This document shows, piece after piece, positions 8,717 to 19,251 of a DNA stretch of 64,000 nucleotides. Source of the DNA: Tilletia caries (lineage: Eukaryota > Basidiomycota > Exobasidiomycetes > Tilletiales > Tilletiaceae); the NCBI GenBank assembly GCA_032718865.1, contig JALUTQ010000040.1:806001-870000 (forward strand), read 5' to 3'. The notes beneath the pieces were generated by a model. The model was not told the DNA's origin, ran no database searches, and saw nothing but the letters and a program-made list of their open reading frames with translations. Position numbers and translations under genes: made by a program. Every line of letters begins with the position of its first letter. Positions within the stretch are counted from its first letter, which is position 1.

Positions 8717-10662
8717 GGGGTTCAAGACGCTACTGGAGCGATACAATCTGCTGTCGGCCTTCCTAGAGTTGATGAAAGGCCTGGAGAATGGTTTCAACTT
8801 CGGCATTCCCCCGATCACGGTCACAAGGACGCCTCCGAACCACAAGTCGGCGACCTCGGACCTCAAGACTCTCAACTCGGCCATCGAGAAGGAGATCGGA
8901 TTGGGGAGGGCCTGCGGGCCTTATACGAAGAAGGAGGTCGAGGACCTCATCGGGCCTTTCCAGACGTCACCGCTGGGATTGGTCCCGAAGCCGAACGGCA
9001 AGTGGAGGATGGTACAGGACTTCAATTATCCGCGGAAAGGGGATTACCCGGCCATCAACAACTACATCGCGTCCGATGAGTTCGTGTGCGCCTGGCATGG
9101 CTACTGGGACTTCGTAGACCTGGTGAGTTTTTCTTCCTTCTTCCCCCTGTCTCCGTTGTCGGTCTCGGTCGAGTCGACTTGGGTTCGCGTTCGGTGGGTT
9201 TGTGTGCCGTTGGGTCACAGCCGGTGTGTCGATTGACCACCATCCCTGAGTGCCGGTTGGTCTCAGAGGAGCGCGCGCACGTCGGTTGACTGCGCAGCGG
9301 GGCATGCCGGTCGGCTGCCCCGTCTTCTCCGTCTGGCGTTCGCCGGCGGAGGGCCATTGGGCTTGGGGGGGTCTGGCGTTTGCCGACCCCGGTGACGGTA
9401 CACGGTGCTGGTCCTCCCTCTTTTCACATGTCGTTCGACTGTGCTGACTTCTGTTTCTCCTCGTCCACAGGCGCGCTTCATGCCGCCGGGCTCGCTGGCT
9501 GCGATGGCAGATGCGAGTGAGGCTTTCCGGGCTGTGGGGGCGGCCAAGGATCAGTGGCCAGGCCTCGTGATCCTGGCGCCCTCCGGCTGGTTTATCATCG
9601 ATACGAGGCTCCCGTTCGGGTTGGCCTCGGCGACAGGGGTGTGGGGCTCGGTGGCCGATGCGACTCTCGCCATCATTCACGCCCACTTCGATACAGAGGT
9701 TGGCCTACGGGCCGTAAAATGGGTGGATGACTTCGTCTTTATGAAGCCCCCGTCCTCCGACCTGCTGCTCGACAACGTGCTCGCGGTCACGGAGCCCCTA
9801 GGGTTCCCGTGGCACCCGGAGAAGAGATCGGAATTTGCGAGCGAGGTCAGATACCTCGGCTTCGAATTCAACGTCCACACGTTCATCGTCAAGCTCCCGG
9901 AAGACAAGGCGACGAAGTATCGGGAGAGGGTCATTCCCTTCACCAAGTCCGGCCACGTCCGCCTCAAGGACGTCGAGCGCGTCTTCGGGTGCCTTCAGCA
10001 CATCGTGATCATGGCCAGGGACCTGGGTCCCCACCTCGCCGACTTTGCAGAGTTCCTCGGGGTCTTTGACCGGGACGACCTGTTCCAGCACAGGTTTATC
10101 CCAGCTCGAGTCCAGGACGAGGCCAAGGTGTGGCTGAAGGCCCTCGGCTCCCCCCTGCGCAGAAGCTTCGCTGCTCCGGGCCCACCGTTTCCGCATGACA
10201 TCTTCGTGGACGCCTCCACGGAGTGGGGCATCGGGATCACTTGCGGAGATCGATGGGCAGCATACAAGTTTCGGCCGGGATGGCAACAGGAGTCTCGGCA
10301 GATCCTGTGGGCGGAGGTGGTCGCCCTCGAGTTGAGAGTTCGGTCTCCTCGTCGCCATCGAGATGGGCGGGGCCGGTCACTCGATCTTAATCCATAGCGA
10401 TAACCAAGGTGTCATCGGTGCCTTTCGCTTCGGACGGTGCCGGGGTCGACAGGCCAACACGGTCCTGAAAAGGATCGTCAACCTCGAGCGCGCTCACAAG
10501 TTTGAGCTGCGCATCAAATACGTGCCAACGGCCGACAATCCGGCCGATGGCCCTTCCCGGGGGGAGTTTCCCCCTGGCCCTATGCTTCCTGCGTTTAACA
10601 TCCCTGCCCCCGTCCAACCGTTCCTCGATGACGTACGGGGGGCTCAACCAAGTGCTCAATGA
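8717..10662 (+). pseudogene. DIRS reverse transcriptase-RNase H
   Basis: The RT copies element RNA into DNA and RNase H removes the RNA strand. RT features are PLGLVPKPNGKWRMVQDFNYP, the A-block region after the intron (AMADASEAFRAV), RLPFGLASAT and the catalytic KWVDDFVF. RNase H follows, with DIFVDASTEWGIG, WAEVVALEL, LIHSDNQG and NPADGPSRG supplying the D-E-D-D residues. A 348-nt intron (9123-9470, GTGAGT...CACAG) joins DFVDL to ARFMPP. An extra base near 10347 (CGGTCTCCTC) shifts the frame between VALEL and VAIEMGGAGHS. The start codon is unclear; coding overlaps the end of gag in another frame. Confidence 0.78.
9123..9470 (+). other. intron inside the DIRS RT gene
   Basis: GTGAGT at 9123 and CACAG ending at 9470 flank 348 bases whose in-frame translation has stops and no RT similarity, while removing it restores a continuous RT. 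It is about four times longer than the host introns in this window. Confidence 0.65.
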
Positions 10663-11931
10663 GCACCGGGCGGTGGATAAGAGGAGGAGGGCTTCGTCGT
10701 CGGTCGCGGGGGCGCCAATGCCGACGGGGCAACAGACACCAACTCCATTCTTTCCCCCATCGATCCGGGGCGCGACGGATGATCTTCCTTCGCACGTCGC
10801 CATCTGCGAGGAGCGGTACATCACGGCCTCGAATCGGATCTTTCGGTGGGCCCCTTCGCCGGGCCCAGCCTCTTCTCTCTCCACTTCTTCCGGCTTCAAC
10901 TTCGACCCTTCTGGCCTCATGAGGGGCTCGGTCAATGAGGTTCTCGAGTTCTCCCTCGAAGAGTCCACCTGTGTCTCGTACAGCACCGGCATCCTCAAGT
11001 TCTGTTCTTTCTGCGACTCTGCCGGTATCCCAATCCAGGACCGGTGTCCACCATCAAGTGGACTTCTCCTCGCCTTCGTCTCTTCCTTTGTTGCGAAAAT
11101 ACGGGCCGATACGGCCAAGAAATACCTTGGGGCCGTGGCGACGTGGCATCGGCTATGGGGGTTCGACTGGGTCATCTTTCCACAGGTTACCTATGCCCTT
11201 CGAGGGCTCAAACACTTCCAGCCTCCGCCCAACGACCTTCGGCCTCCAATCCTTGCCGCGCATCTGCATGCGGTCAAGGCACATCTCGATATCGACTCCG
11301 ATCCTCTTCACGCTGCAGTCTGGGCGTGTTCCCTTTTCTCTTGGTGGGCGGTGACGCGGTGTGTCGGCTCGGAGAGACAACGTCTCCTTCAACACCGGCC
11401 TTCACTCCTTCGCATAACGCAACGCGAGCCTCAATCCACGCGCATCGACAAGTCATCAATGACAAGGAGATCGTGCGGGTCGATCTTCCATGGACGAAGA
11501 CGACCAAGGAGAAGGGTCAACAAAAGCACGTCGTCAAGGTCGGTGGGGCCCTCTGCCCCGTCGAAGCCTTCGATAACCATCTCCGGCTCTCTCCTGTTCC
11601 GGTTTCTGAACTCTCAACCACGGCTCTCTTCGCCTTTCGTGCTTCTTCGATGCCCGGCTCCACCCTTGTGCTCCCGCTTTCGAAAACCAAGTTCCTCGCC
11701 ACGTTTAATGCGGCTCTCGTCCGGTCCGGCCAGGAGGCCTTCCAGGGACACTCCTTCCGCATCGGCGGCGCCACGATGTACTGGCACACGGGCACCGGCA
11801 TCAAGTCGATCAAGCTGATTGGCGGGTGGAAGGGGAACTCGGTCCTCAAGTACCTTCGGGAATACGCGCGCGGTCTTCTTCCGGCGCACGAGCGCGCAGC
11901 GGCGGCCATTGCTGAGGCCGCCCCGTCGTGA
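10628..11931 (+). pseudogene. DIRS tyrosine recombinase
   Basis: This enzyme integrates the circular cDNA of DIRS elements. The N-terminal SAM-like domain is visible (STGILKFCSFCDSAGIP to YALRGLKHF). The catalytic domain shows box I around CRLGE, then the C-terminal block HSFRIGGATMYWHTG (the H-x-x-R pair) and the nucleophile Tyr in VLKYLREYA. A shift near 11355, explained by an extra GT in CGGTGTGTCGG, separates WWAVTRC from CRLGE, so the copy is broken. The stop is at 11929-11931. Confidence 0.8.
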
Positions 11932-13027
11932 TCTCGTCGTTCTCCTTTCCTTTCTCTTTCTGGTCTGCGTTTGCTTTCCTCCCCCCGGCATGTCGTTCGA
12001 CTGCCCTAATGTCGAGATCGTTTGATACTCTCCCAATTTCTCTGCAATCGAGCTGAGCTCACATGGCGGTCGCCTGTGAAGTATCTAAAAGCTCTGGATA
12101 TGCGTGAAAGTAAGACCAATCCCTACGTGGGTAATGGTTTCGGCGGTGTCCCTTCAGAGTCCTTCCACCGGCGTCCCTCCTTTGTCGTGACTGACTTCGG
12201 GATTATGGGATGGTGGGAAGGCTCTCTTTTGGGACAGACTTGCCAGACCTCAGGGTCTTACACATGCACGTGTATCTAGGGATACTCGTTACTTCTATGA
12301 CCTCTAGTAAACAGCTTCACACGCAGGCAGACTCAAGAGCCTCAGTAGTCAGTGAGCGATTCTGGCTTGCGCCTCCGTGGGAGGCGCGCAGCCAATTTGG
12401 GAACTTCAGAGCACGGCAAGGAGCGCATTCACTTGTCCCAACGTCTGACCACCAGCATCCCTGACACACCCGTGTACGGGCATTATTGCAAGGCACAGCG
12501 TAGTGCAGCATACAATCAGACTGTAGCAGGACACGCCCGTATCAGGCAGACCCACTCTGTCTTGCACTCCGCTCCGGCCGACAGTGTCGCTCCGTCCATC
12601 CCTGCCGAGCCCATACATTCCAAAAGGTGGACCTCCGACGCCAAGGGTGTTGCCACGACCTTCTCCGGATCCTCCTCCTGCCTCGTCTGCGCACAATCTT
12701 ACGCTGGTCGTCTCTCAATCCAAGGTGTGTCACCGGTCATTGTGTCCCAAGCAGAGTACCATGCTGATCAGAAATCCGGGATCTCACCGCTCCAAGTGCT
12801 CAGACTGTTCACCCTGGGCCCGCCCTGAGCCTCTGACGACTGATACGCCCCGGATCTCAACGTCAGCGGCGAACCGTGCGCCTTTACGCCGTCTCATCTC
12901 CCACCCCGTTCCTGACGCTTGACACCCATCGTCGACTACTCCAAGTCCCAGGTCACATCGAATCATCACCACCAACTGCACAAATCCACGAAATCGCAGA
13001 TCTCCGTTCGCACCGTGAGGCTCTAGC
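11932..13027. other. intergenic region between the DIRS element and the Ars2 gene
   Basis: The first 80 bases are C/T-rich and probably the 3' end of the DIRS element. I recognise no gene in the rest; several overlapping frames of about 100 codons lack domain signals. Confidence 0.45.
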
Positions 13028-16000
13028 ATGGATCGATCACGAAAGCGGGCCCGTTCGCCCTCGGCCGACCTCGATCCTTCCGATCCTGACGGCTCCACCG
13101 CATACCGAAGCCGTTGGGACCGCGGTCCGGCCCAATCCCGTCCACAGAGCGATCGCGACCGCGAGCGCGAGCGTGAGCGCCGCCGAGCTGCACTGGACCC
13201 AGATCAAGAACGATATCAGCAGCGCTCAGGGAGTCCCGGCTATGAAGCCTGGCTGGACGAGCAGGAAACAATCGTGTATGAGCACGAGCGCAACCCCGCT
13301 ACTTCTGGCGCGGGTACCACGCTTTCGTCGAGTGAAGGCGACTGGGCAGATGAGAGCGATCGCGGGAGGGATCGTGCGTCGATGGCGGCGAGGGAGGTAC
13401 ATGACCGCGCGGCTTTGGTTCGCAGGATCTCGGATCGGATCGTCTCGGCCAATGGGAGCTCGATCGATCGGTACGTGCCTTCGTACGCAGGCGCAGGAAG
13501 TAGCAACATGGCCAGCAGTAGTCCCAGCAGCATGCGGAGGTATGACGAGTCTGACAGGTGAGTTTGGTCGTTGCTCATAAGTTGCGCAAGGCGCTTTATC
13601 ATGTCTCACCTTGCTGAATGCGCACCCCCTGAAACTTCCACTCGATTTCCGCAAAGCAGTCGCGACGGACGCGATAGAGAACGAGGCCGCGCAGTGGAGT
13701 CAAGTACAAGTCTTCTCTCCACGCCCACCAGGTCGCACGAACCTGCGCGTGACCCCCTCGACGAAGAATCTCTGCTCAGCTTCAAGGCCTTCTGCACATT
13801 CGTCCGAATGCACGATTCTTCCGTCACACGCGAGACCACCACCCCGGAGCTGTACGAGAAGCACCAGGCCTACAAGCGCGAGTTCAACCGGCGCGCCATA
13901 GAGCGCTTCTGGCGCGAACATCGGCATGAGGCTTGGTTTAGGGAGAGGTACGGGCTGGAGGAGGACCTTGTGCTGGCGCGAAAGGAGCGGCGACGGAAAG
14001 GGCGAGAGGGACGGAAGGAGACGTGGCTTCGCGAACTGCGCTCGGGTCTGTTGGATCCTATCACGTTTGATGCTGAAGGTGAGAGGGACCCTGTTCCATC
14101 GTTCGCGCGCACCGTTGCATGCTAACAAAATCCTTTCTCGCTGTTTCATATTTGAACAGACGCGCCTGGGCCAGCACTACAGCAGAGGCTCATGCCTAGC
14201 GATTCCTCTGCCAGCATTCGAACAACGGCGACTGCCATTTCGTTGCCTACCCCAAGCTCGGGCTCCGCTTCCAGTCCTACCGGCGACCAACCCGCGGATA
14301 TCTCTTCAGCCTCCGGCTTTGCCTCATCATGGTCGTCTATAGACGTTGGCGGCGGTGGACCAAGCGGAAGCAGCGCCACGAGTAGGCCAACTTCATATGG
14401 ACTGACGCCTGTTATCCAGGAACTCACCTTCCGGCGGCACGGCATTCAGCCATCGGCCGAGAAGGACTTGGTGCAGATTCCACCTGAGCCAACGCAAATC
14501 TTGCTGATGGGCCTGCCAACCACACTTGCGCGCAAAGATGTGGACGCTGTGTTTGAGGGCGAGCCTGGGTTCAGATATGTCGCGTATGGGGAGGTGAATG
14601 CGCTCAAGCGCTGGACGAGGATCGCTTGGGTGATGTTTGAGGAAGGGACGGACGTCCGGGATGTCGTGAAGCGGTTGGACAAGTCACAGGTGAGTTATAA
14701 CTTAGAACCTTCTGGCAGAAGCTGTCTGTGAGCACGCTGACTGGAATGCGTTGTCATTTCCTCAGGCGGGAGACTTTCCTTTGAGTATGTCGGTGGTGGA
14801 CCGCGCTGCCACAGGACGGCGACGCGTTGTGCCAGAATACTCCAATTCAATCGAACGCCTCACCAAGGACCTTGACCAAGCCAAACGCATCGTTGCCACT
14901 TTCGAAGCAGATGACCGCGAGCTCTTTGCTGACCTGCTGACACCAGCCTCAGCGGTCAAAGACACTACCACTACCACTGCCACCGCCACCACTGTCAATG
15001 TCACTGACAATGCTGAATCGAGCAGCAAACCAGATGTACCAGTGGTGTCTGCGGCCGCGAACGATCGGGAACCTAATAGCGAACGGGACCGACGGCGAAG
15101 AATGGACGACGATGATGACGATGGACGACCTCGCAACCGAAACCCCTCGGGGCCCGAAGAGGTGAAGGCAGAGCCATCAGGAGGACTTGTGCAGGATGAC
15201 GCTACGGGGTCTGACGGGCCCTCGCGCACGAAGCCGTTGGTCACATCGGAACGGCCCAGTACGGAATGGCTCGACGTCTCGGCTGCGTATGAGGTAGAGA
15301 AGCGCTGTCAGACTTTGGGGCTTGGGATGGACGTCTTGGAAACGCTCCCTGAGGATAACGAAGAGCATTTGGAGAAGCGGCGTCAAGTGGTGAGTTGACC
15401 GGCGGCGACGATACATCATGAATCTATGCTAAACCCCCGGTTTCCCCACTCCTGTGGTGATACCCTGCTCTTCAGCTCAAGAAACATTTGGACCTACTCA
15501 TCGATCTGCTGCGGGTTGTGTATCACTGCGACTACTACCTTGGCGCGAGCTGTGACTTCCCTGAAGAACTCGTTCGGAGGGTGCCGAGGCATGTGCGGAA
15601 GGTTCCCGTGCCATGGACTAACTTCGAAAGCCCGCGCGATCATACTAGTGAGTGACTGGTCGATTTGGGTGGCTTCTCACCGCATGCGAGCTTGGGAAGC
15701 GATGGGTCCTGATCGCCTGCTCTGCTTGGAATTTCGGCGTCAGACGATGAGTCCTGGGCAAAGAATGTGGACCTAAAAGCCAATCTCCTCGTCGGCGCCA
15801 GAGGCATCGACGTGGAGGAACATGGCGGGAAGAATGTAGAGAAGTGAGTTTGGAGCGTTCCGATAAGCTATACCTACCGCCAGCAGCGTTCCGAATTCTG
15901 ATACTGCCATTTTATCCGCCCCTCCTTCAGAATCTTGCTGAAGGCCGCTGAGCCGTATGTACAAGAGGAGAGTCTGGAAAAGTTCAGGTGCTCTGCGCCA

Positions 16001-17104
16001 TTGAATGACGCAGTGTGCCACAAGGCATTCAAGGCGGCTTTGTTCGTGCAAAAGCATGTCATGAACAAGCACCGAGCCGTCCTGGATGCTGCTGTGGGCG
16101 ATGAAGTCAAAGAGGTGGGTCTTGAAGAAGATTGCAATCTTTAGGGACTCGGTTGATACGCATACTTTGGAGACTCATGCTCATCTTTGTTTGTCGTCCT
16201 ATCTGCGATACTCTAGGCACTCGAGCTCAATCAATTAGCGTTGGACCCGGGCCGAGTTCAGCTGGCGCGTATTTCTGACTATGCTGCTCATGGCAACGGC
16301 CACTCGGGCAGCCAATCTGCCTACAACTCGCCATCGGCTCGATCAGCATCGTCGCCAAGCGAATACCGACGGCACGGAAACGAATCTAGCGGGACACCGC
16401 TTTCCCATCGATTGAGTGGGAGCGGGAGCGGCCACCATCCAGGCATCAATGGCAACGGCAACATCATGAATATGGGTATGGGTGGACCATCGAATGGCGG
16501 CGGTATGAATCTGGCCGGACCTCAGTTTGGATTCCCTGGTGGCCCTCCACCCATAGTGGCCCAACAGATGGCAGCGATAGCAGCGATGCAATTTGGCATG
16601 CCGTTGAACCCAGCCATGATTGCCGCCATGGCGGCAGCAGGGATGAAGGAGATGGCGCGCAATATGGGGATGGGGAATGGCCCCCCTGGACAGGGGCCTA
16701 TGGGAAGTGGCGGCTCGAATGGGAACGGCGGGCATCTGCCAAATGGAGGCGTCGGCGGCGCGGCCGGTCTCTCATCCCATCCTCTGATGAACGGCGCGAA
16801 CAGACCACGCAACAGCACCGGTTCACCTCGTGTCGGGCCAGGGGCAGGCTCTCTCCTACCCTCAGCTTCAGGAGCCGGTCTCCCTGCCCGACCTCAGCTC
16901 GGTCAGCCGCGTACCTCGATGGATTCGGAGGGTCTTGGGGCAGACGGAAGTATGCAGCCGCCGCCAGCCAAACGGGCCGCGTTGGAACCGTTACCCACAC
17001 CACCATCTGGTCCTGATCCGCGCGCAAGAAGATCTCAGCGGTCTTATGAGGATCTCGATGGCGCAGCAGCCTCTGGCGAAGGGGACGTCCAACTCCAGTA
17101 TTGA
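13028..17104 (+). CDS. ARS2: Ars2/SERRATE-family nuclear RNA-processing protein
   Basis: Ars2/SERRATE proteins bridge the nuclear cap-binding complex to RNA processing and decay. Eight exons (13028-13557, 13660-14078, 14160-14689, 14766-15389, 15476-15647, 15744-15843, 15931-16114, 16217-17104) join in frame to 1148 aa. The order matches the family: an Arg/Ser/Glu-rich N terminus (1 to about 175), the N-terminal helical domain with FNRRAIERFWREHRHEAWFR, an RRM-like domain from ILLMGLPTTLARKDVDAVF, an acidic/basic linker, and the C-terminal Ars2 domain ending in FVQKHVMNKH. The tail (about 870-1148) is Gly/Asn/Met/Pro-rich. The length is close to plant and animal homologues at 700-900 aa plus this tail. 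No frame defects are seen. Confidence 0.87.
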
Positions 17105-17801
17105 CAAGCTTGAACGCTTGAACACGGGACTTTTGCAATCGAAGTACGTCTGCATTTCCTTCTGTTCGTCGGCAATACATAGGAGCAAAGCACCAAGATG
17201 AGAAATTACAAAGGGAAGCAAGAAAGCTGCAGAACAAAGAGCAAGAGTGGGACAATGGTGAGAAGATAAAGGCAGAGAGCCACTTCAAGCGGCCCCCCTT
17301 TGTTCCTGGATCGATCCCCTCCTCTCTGAGCTCCAAAGTCCTGACTGCTGCGGCCACACGGAGAGACTTCCGACGATGGCGAGGGGCAGAAAGATGATGT
17401 TGATGATGAAGACGGTAAAAATGCGATTGCAAATGACGAACATACAAGGGAACTCTTTGGGACAACAAGATTGAGAATGAAGGGGAGAGGGGATAATGCA
17501 GCGAGTGTGTTGTATGTGTGCGGAGTATTGAGACCCGGCCCAAGAAAAGGGAGTGAGGGAGGATGTGGACGAGGACATAGTACAACCTGGGCCTGTAGGT
17601 GCTGGCCTGGGGATAGTTTTGGTGAAGGGAGAAAATGTACAGAGGACGATGGCGACGATGGGATAGAATGATTGACGACCGTGAAAGGACAACAGACTTG
17701 ATGCAAAGGACGACGACGACGGTGGCGGCGGCGGGACAACAAGACCGATCGGAAAGGAAGGTGTGGTACGAGTGGTGTGGATTCGAAGGGTTTGGTTGGA
17801 A
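17105..17801. other. convergent 3' region shared by the Ars2 gene and the cyclin
   Basis: No gene is seen. It holds the 3' ends of two convergent transcripts. From about 17260 it is the diverging end of the inverted duplicate (matching about 4370 downward). Confidence 0.5.
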
Positions 17802-18826
17802 TCAAGCGCCGAGCAGCCGTGAGAGCAGACTTGATGAGCTGCGCATGGTCTTCATGGTCGTGCTCTCTGATGATTCTTGTCCAAGCCTGTTCGAGCTTCT
17901 GGAGACCGCTGGCCCGTTCCTGAGGTTCTCGCTGCCCTTGACGGCGACCCGGTTGGTTGAGTCTGTTGGCCAGCCCTGGCGTCCCCGGTGACCATGTACC
18001 TGTGCCTCCATGCTGTCCTTGGTGGCATCGCGGTGGTGGGGAGCGCTAGCCATTGTAACATCCTCGCCGTAGGCATCGTTCTCTTGGTCAAAGTCGTCTT
18101 CGTCGTCTTCGTCTCCCAACGATGATGGGCTGGAGCCGTTGTCGTCGGTCATGTCTCCCAGAGTACTTGCGCTCGATGCCGATGTGGCCGAGTCTGTGGA
18201 TTGTTGTCGCATCATTGAGGCCGATGCCGCTGCCGGCGCCGATGGTGATGCCTCTGAGCAGTTGCAGCTCGACTGGGGCCCAACGGATGCTGGTGATACT
18301 GGACTGAGAGGAGCTTGGGTGTGGTGAAGATCGCAGCGTGCGGGCGCAGCGGTCTGAATGCCGTTCCAGTGCTGGGCGTTGCGCATCATGACTCGGCGCT
18401 CGGATGCTCGGCGGTATTTGGCCTCCTCGCGGCCGGACTCGGTTCCCTTGACGAACATGAGGCGGGCACCGCGGACTTCTTGACGGTCGGGAATGAGGAA
18501 AGGGCGGAAGTGAACCATGAGCTCTGACTCCTCGATTCTGAGGTCGTAGTCGAGAAGGTAGAGAAGCTGCTTCTCCATGAGGTTGACCTCAGGGAGGGAG
18601 AAGAGCACACCGTACCTTGTCCAGTGCTTGTTCTTTGGTGAAGAGTCGTTCAAGTACTTGGCGGCAACGATCAGTGTAGCGAGGAAGACACGGTGGCGAG
18701 TGCAGTTCAAGCCTGGAATGCAAGAAGATGAGATAAGCAGGTGCAGGGTTGAAGCTCGATCCTGAGTGCTACTCACCCTTTGCAACCCGCGGCAACCGAG
18801 TCTTGAGACGGTCGAGGTAGACCAGC
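17260..18826 (-). repeat. inverted duplicate (arm 2), within the intact cyclin locus
   Basis: This is the partner of 2803-4370. The arms are in opposite orientation about 12.9 kb apart. The break at 18826 lies inside cyclin exon 2, where the flank beyond (toward 19251) continues as intact cyclin coding sequence. This locus is therefore the source and the other arm the copy. Confidence 0.92.
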
Positions 18827-19251
18827 GTGCAGAGAAGAGTTGATACCTGAACGTTGCTCTTCTCGACAAGACCCCGGATGAAGTTCTCGAGGCTGGGAAG
18901 ACCAGGGGACTCTACCCGTCCAGCGTCGTCGGCCAACTTGGAAGCGAGCGAGTTGTTGGGTGTGGTGGGAGGAGTGTTGATCCCCTCAGCTGCTTCGCAT
19001 TCGATGACGTGGGCGGCTTGGATGGCAATGTAGGCTAAAAGATCATGGATGAGAGTCAGCCCGAGAAATGCTGCGATACGGTGGTCCGAGAGCTACTTAC
19101 AGATCATGTCCTTCGAGACTCTTCGGCGAATGAGATTCAGCAGCGCATTCTCGTGCATGAAGCTGGGCAGAAGACTGTGTGTGTGACGCAGTGTGCTGAA
19201 TTGGATTGACTCGGAAGCTGAGTTCTGTTGGGTCTTCATTGAAGTAGACAT
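17802..19251 (-). CDS. Pho85-type (PCL1/2-like) cyclin
   Basis: This is a cyclin of the Pcl/PclA group, which activates the Pho85 CDK in G1 and morphogenesis. Three minus-strand exons (19101-19251, 18777-19034, 17802-18712) give 439 aa in frame with GTAAGT and GTGAGT donors. The cyclin box reads [85 protein letters not shown]. The C-terminal half is low-complexity, Ser/Asp/Glu-rich ([13 protein letters not shown]), a likely regulated tail. The promoter side (19252-20430) is a long purine-rich plus strand, meaning a C/T-rich leader for this gene. Confidence 0.87.

Larger units (their letters stand above)
6100..11990 (+). mobile_element. DIRS-like tyrosine-recombinase retrotransposon (decayed)
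   Basis: Three coding blocks lie in the DIRS order gag, RT-RNase H, tyrosine recombinase, and no LTRs, aspartic protease or DDE integrase are seen. The element is damaged: a roughly 700-bp repeat-rich block splits gag, one frameshift lies in RNase H (about 10347) and another in the recombinase (about 11355). Outer limits are approximate because I could not identify the split terminal repeats typical of DIRS elements. Confidence 0.85.
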
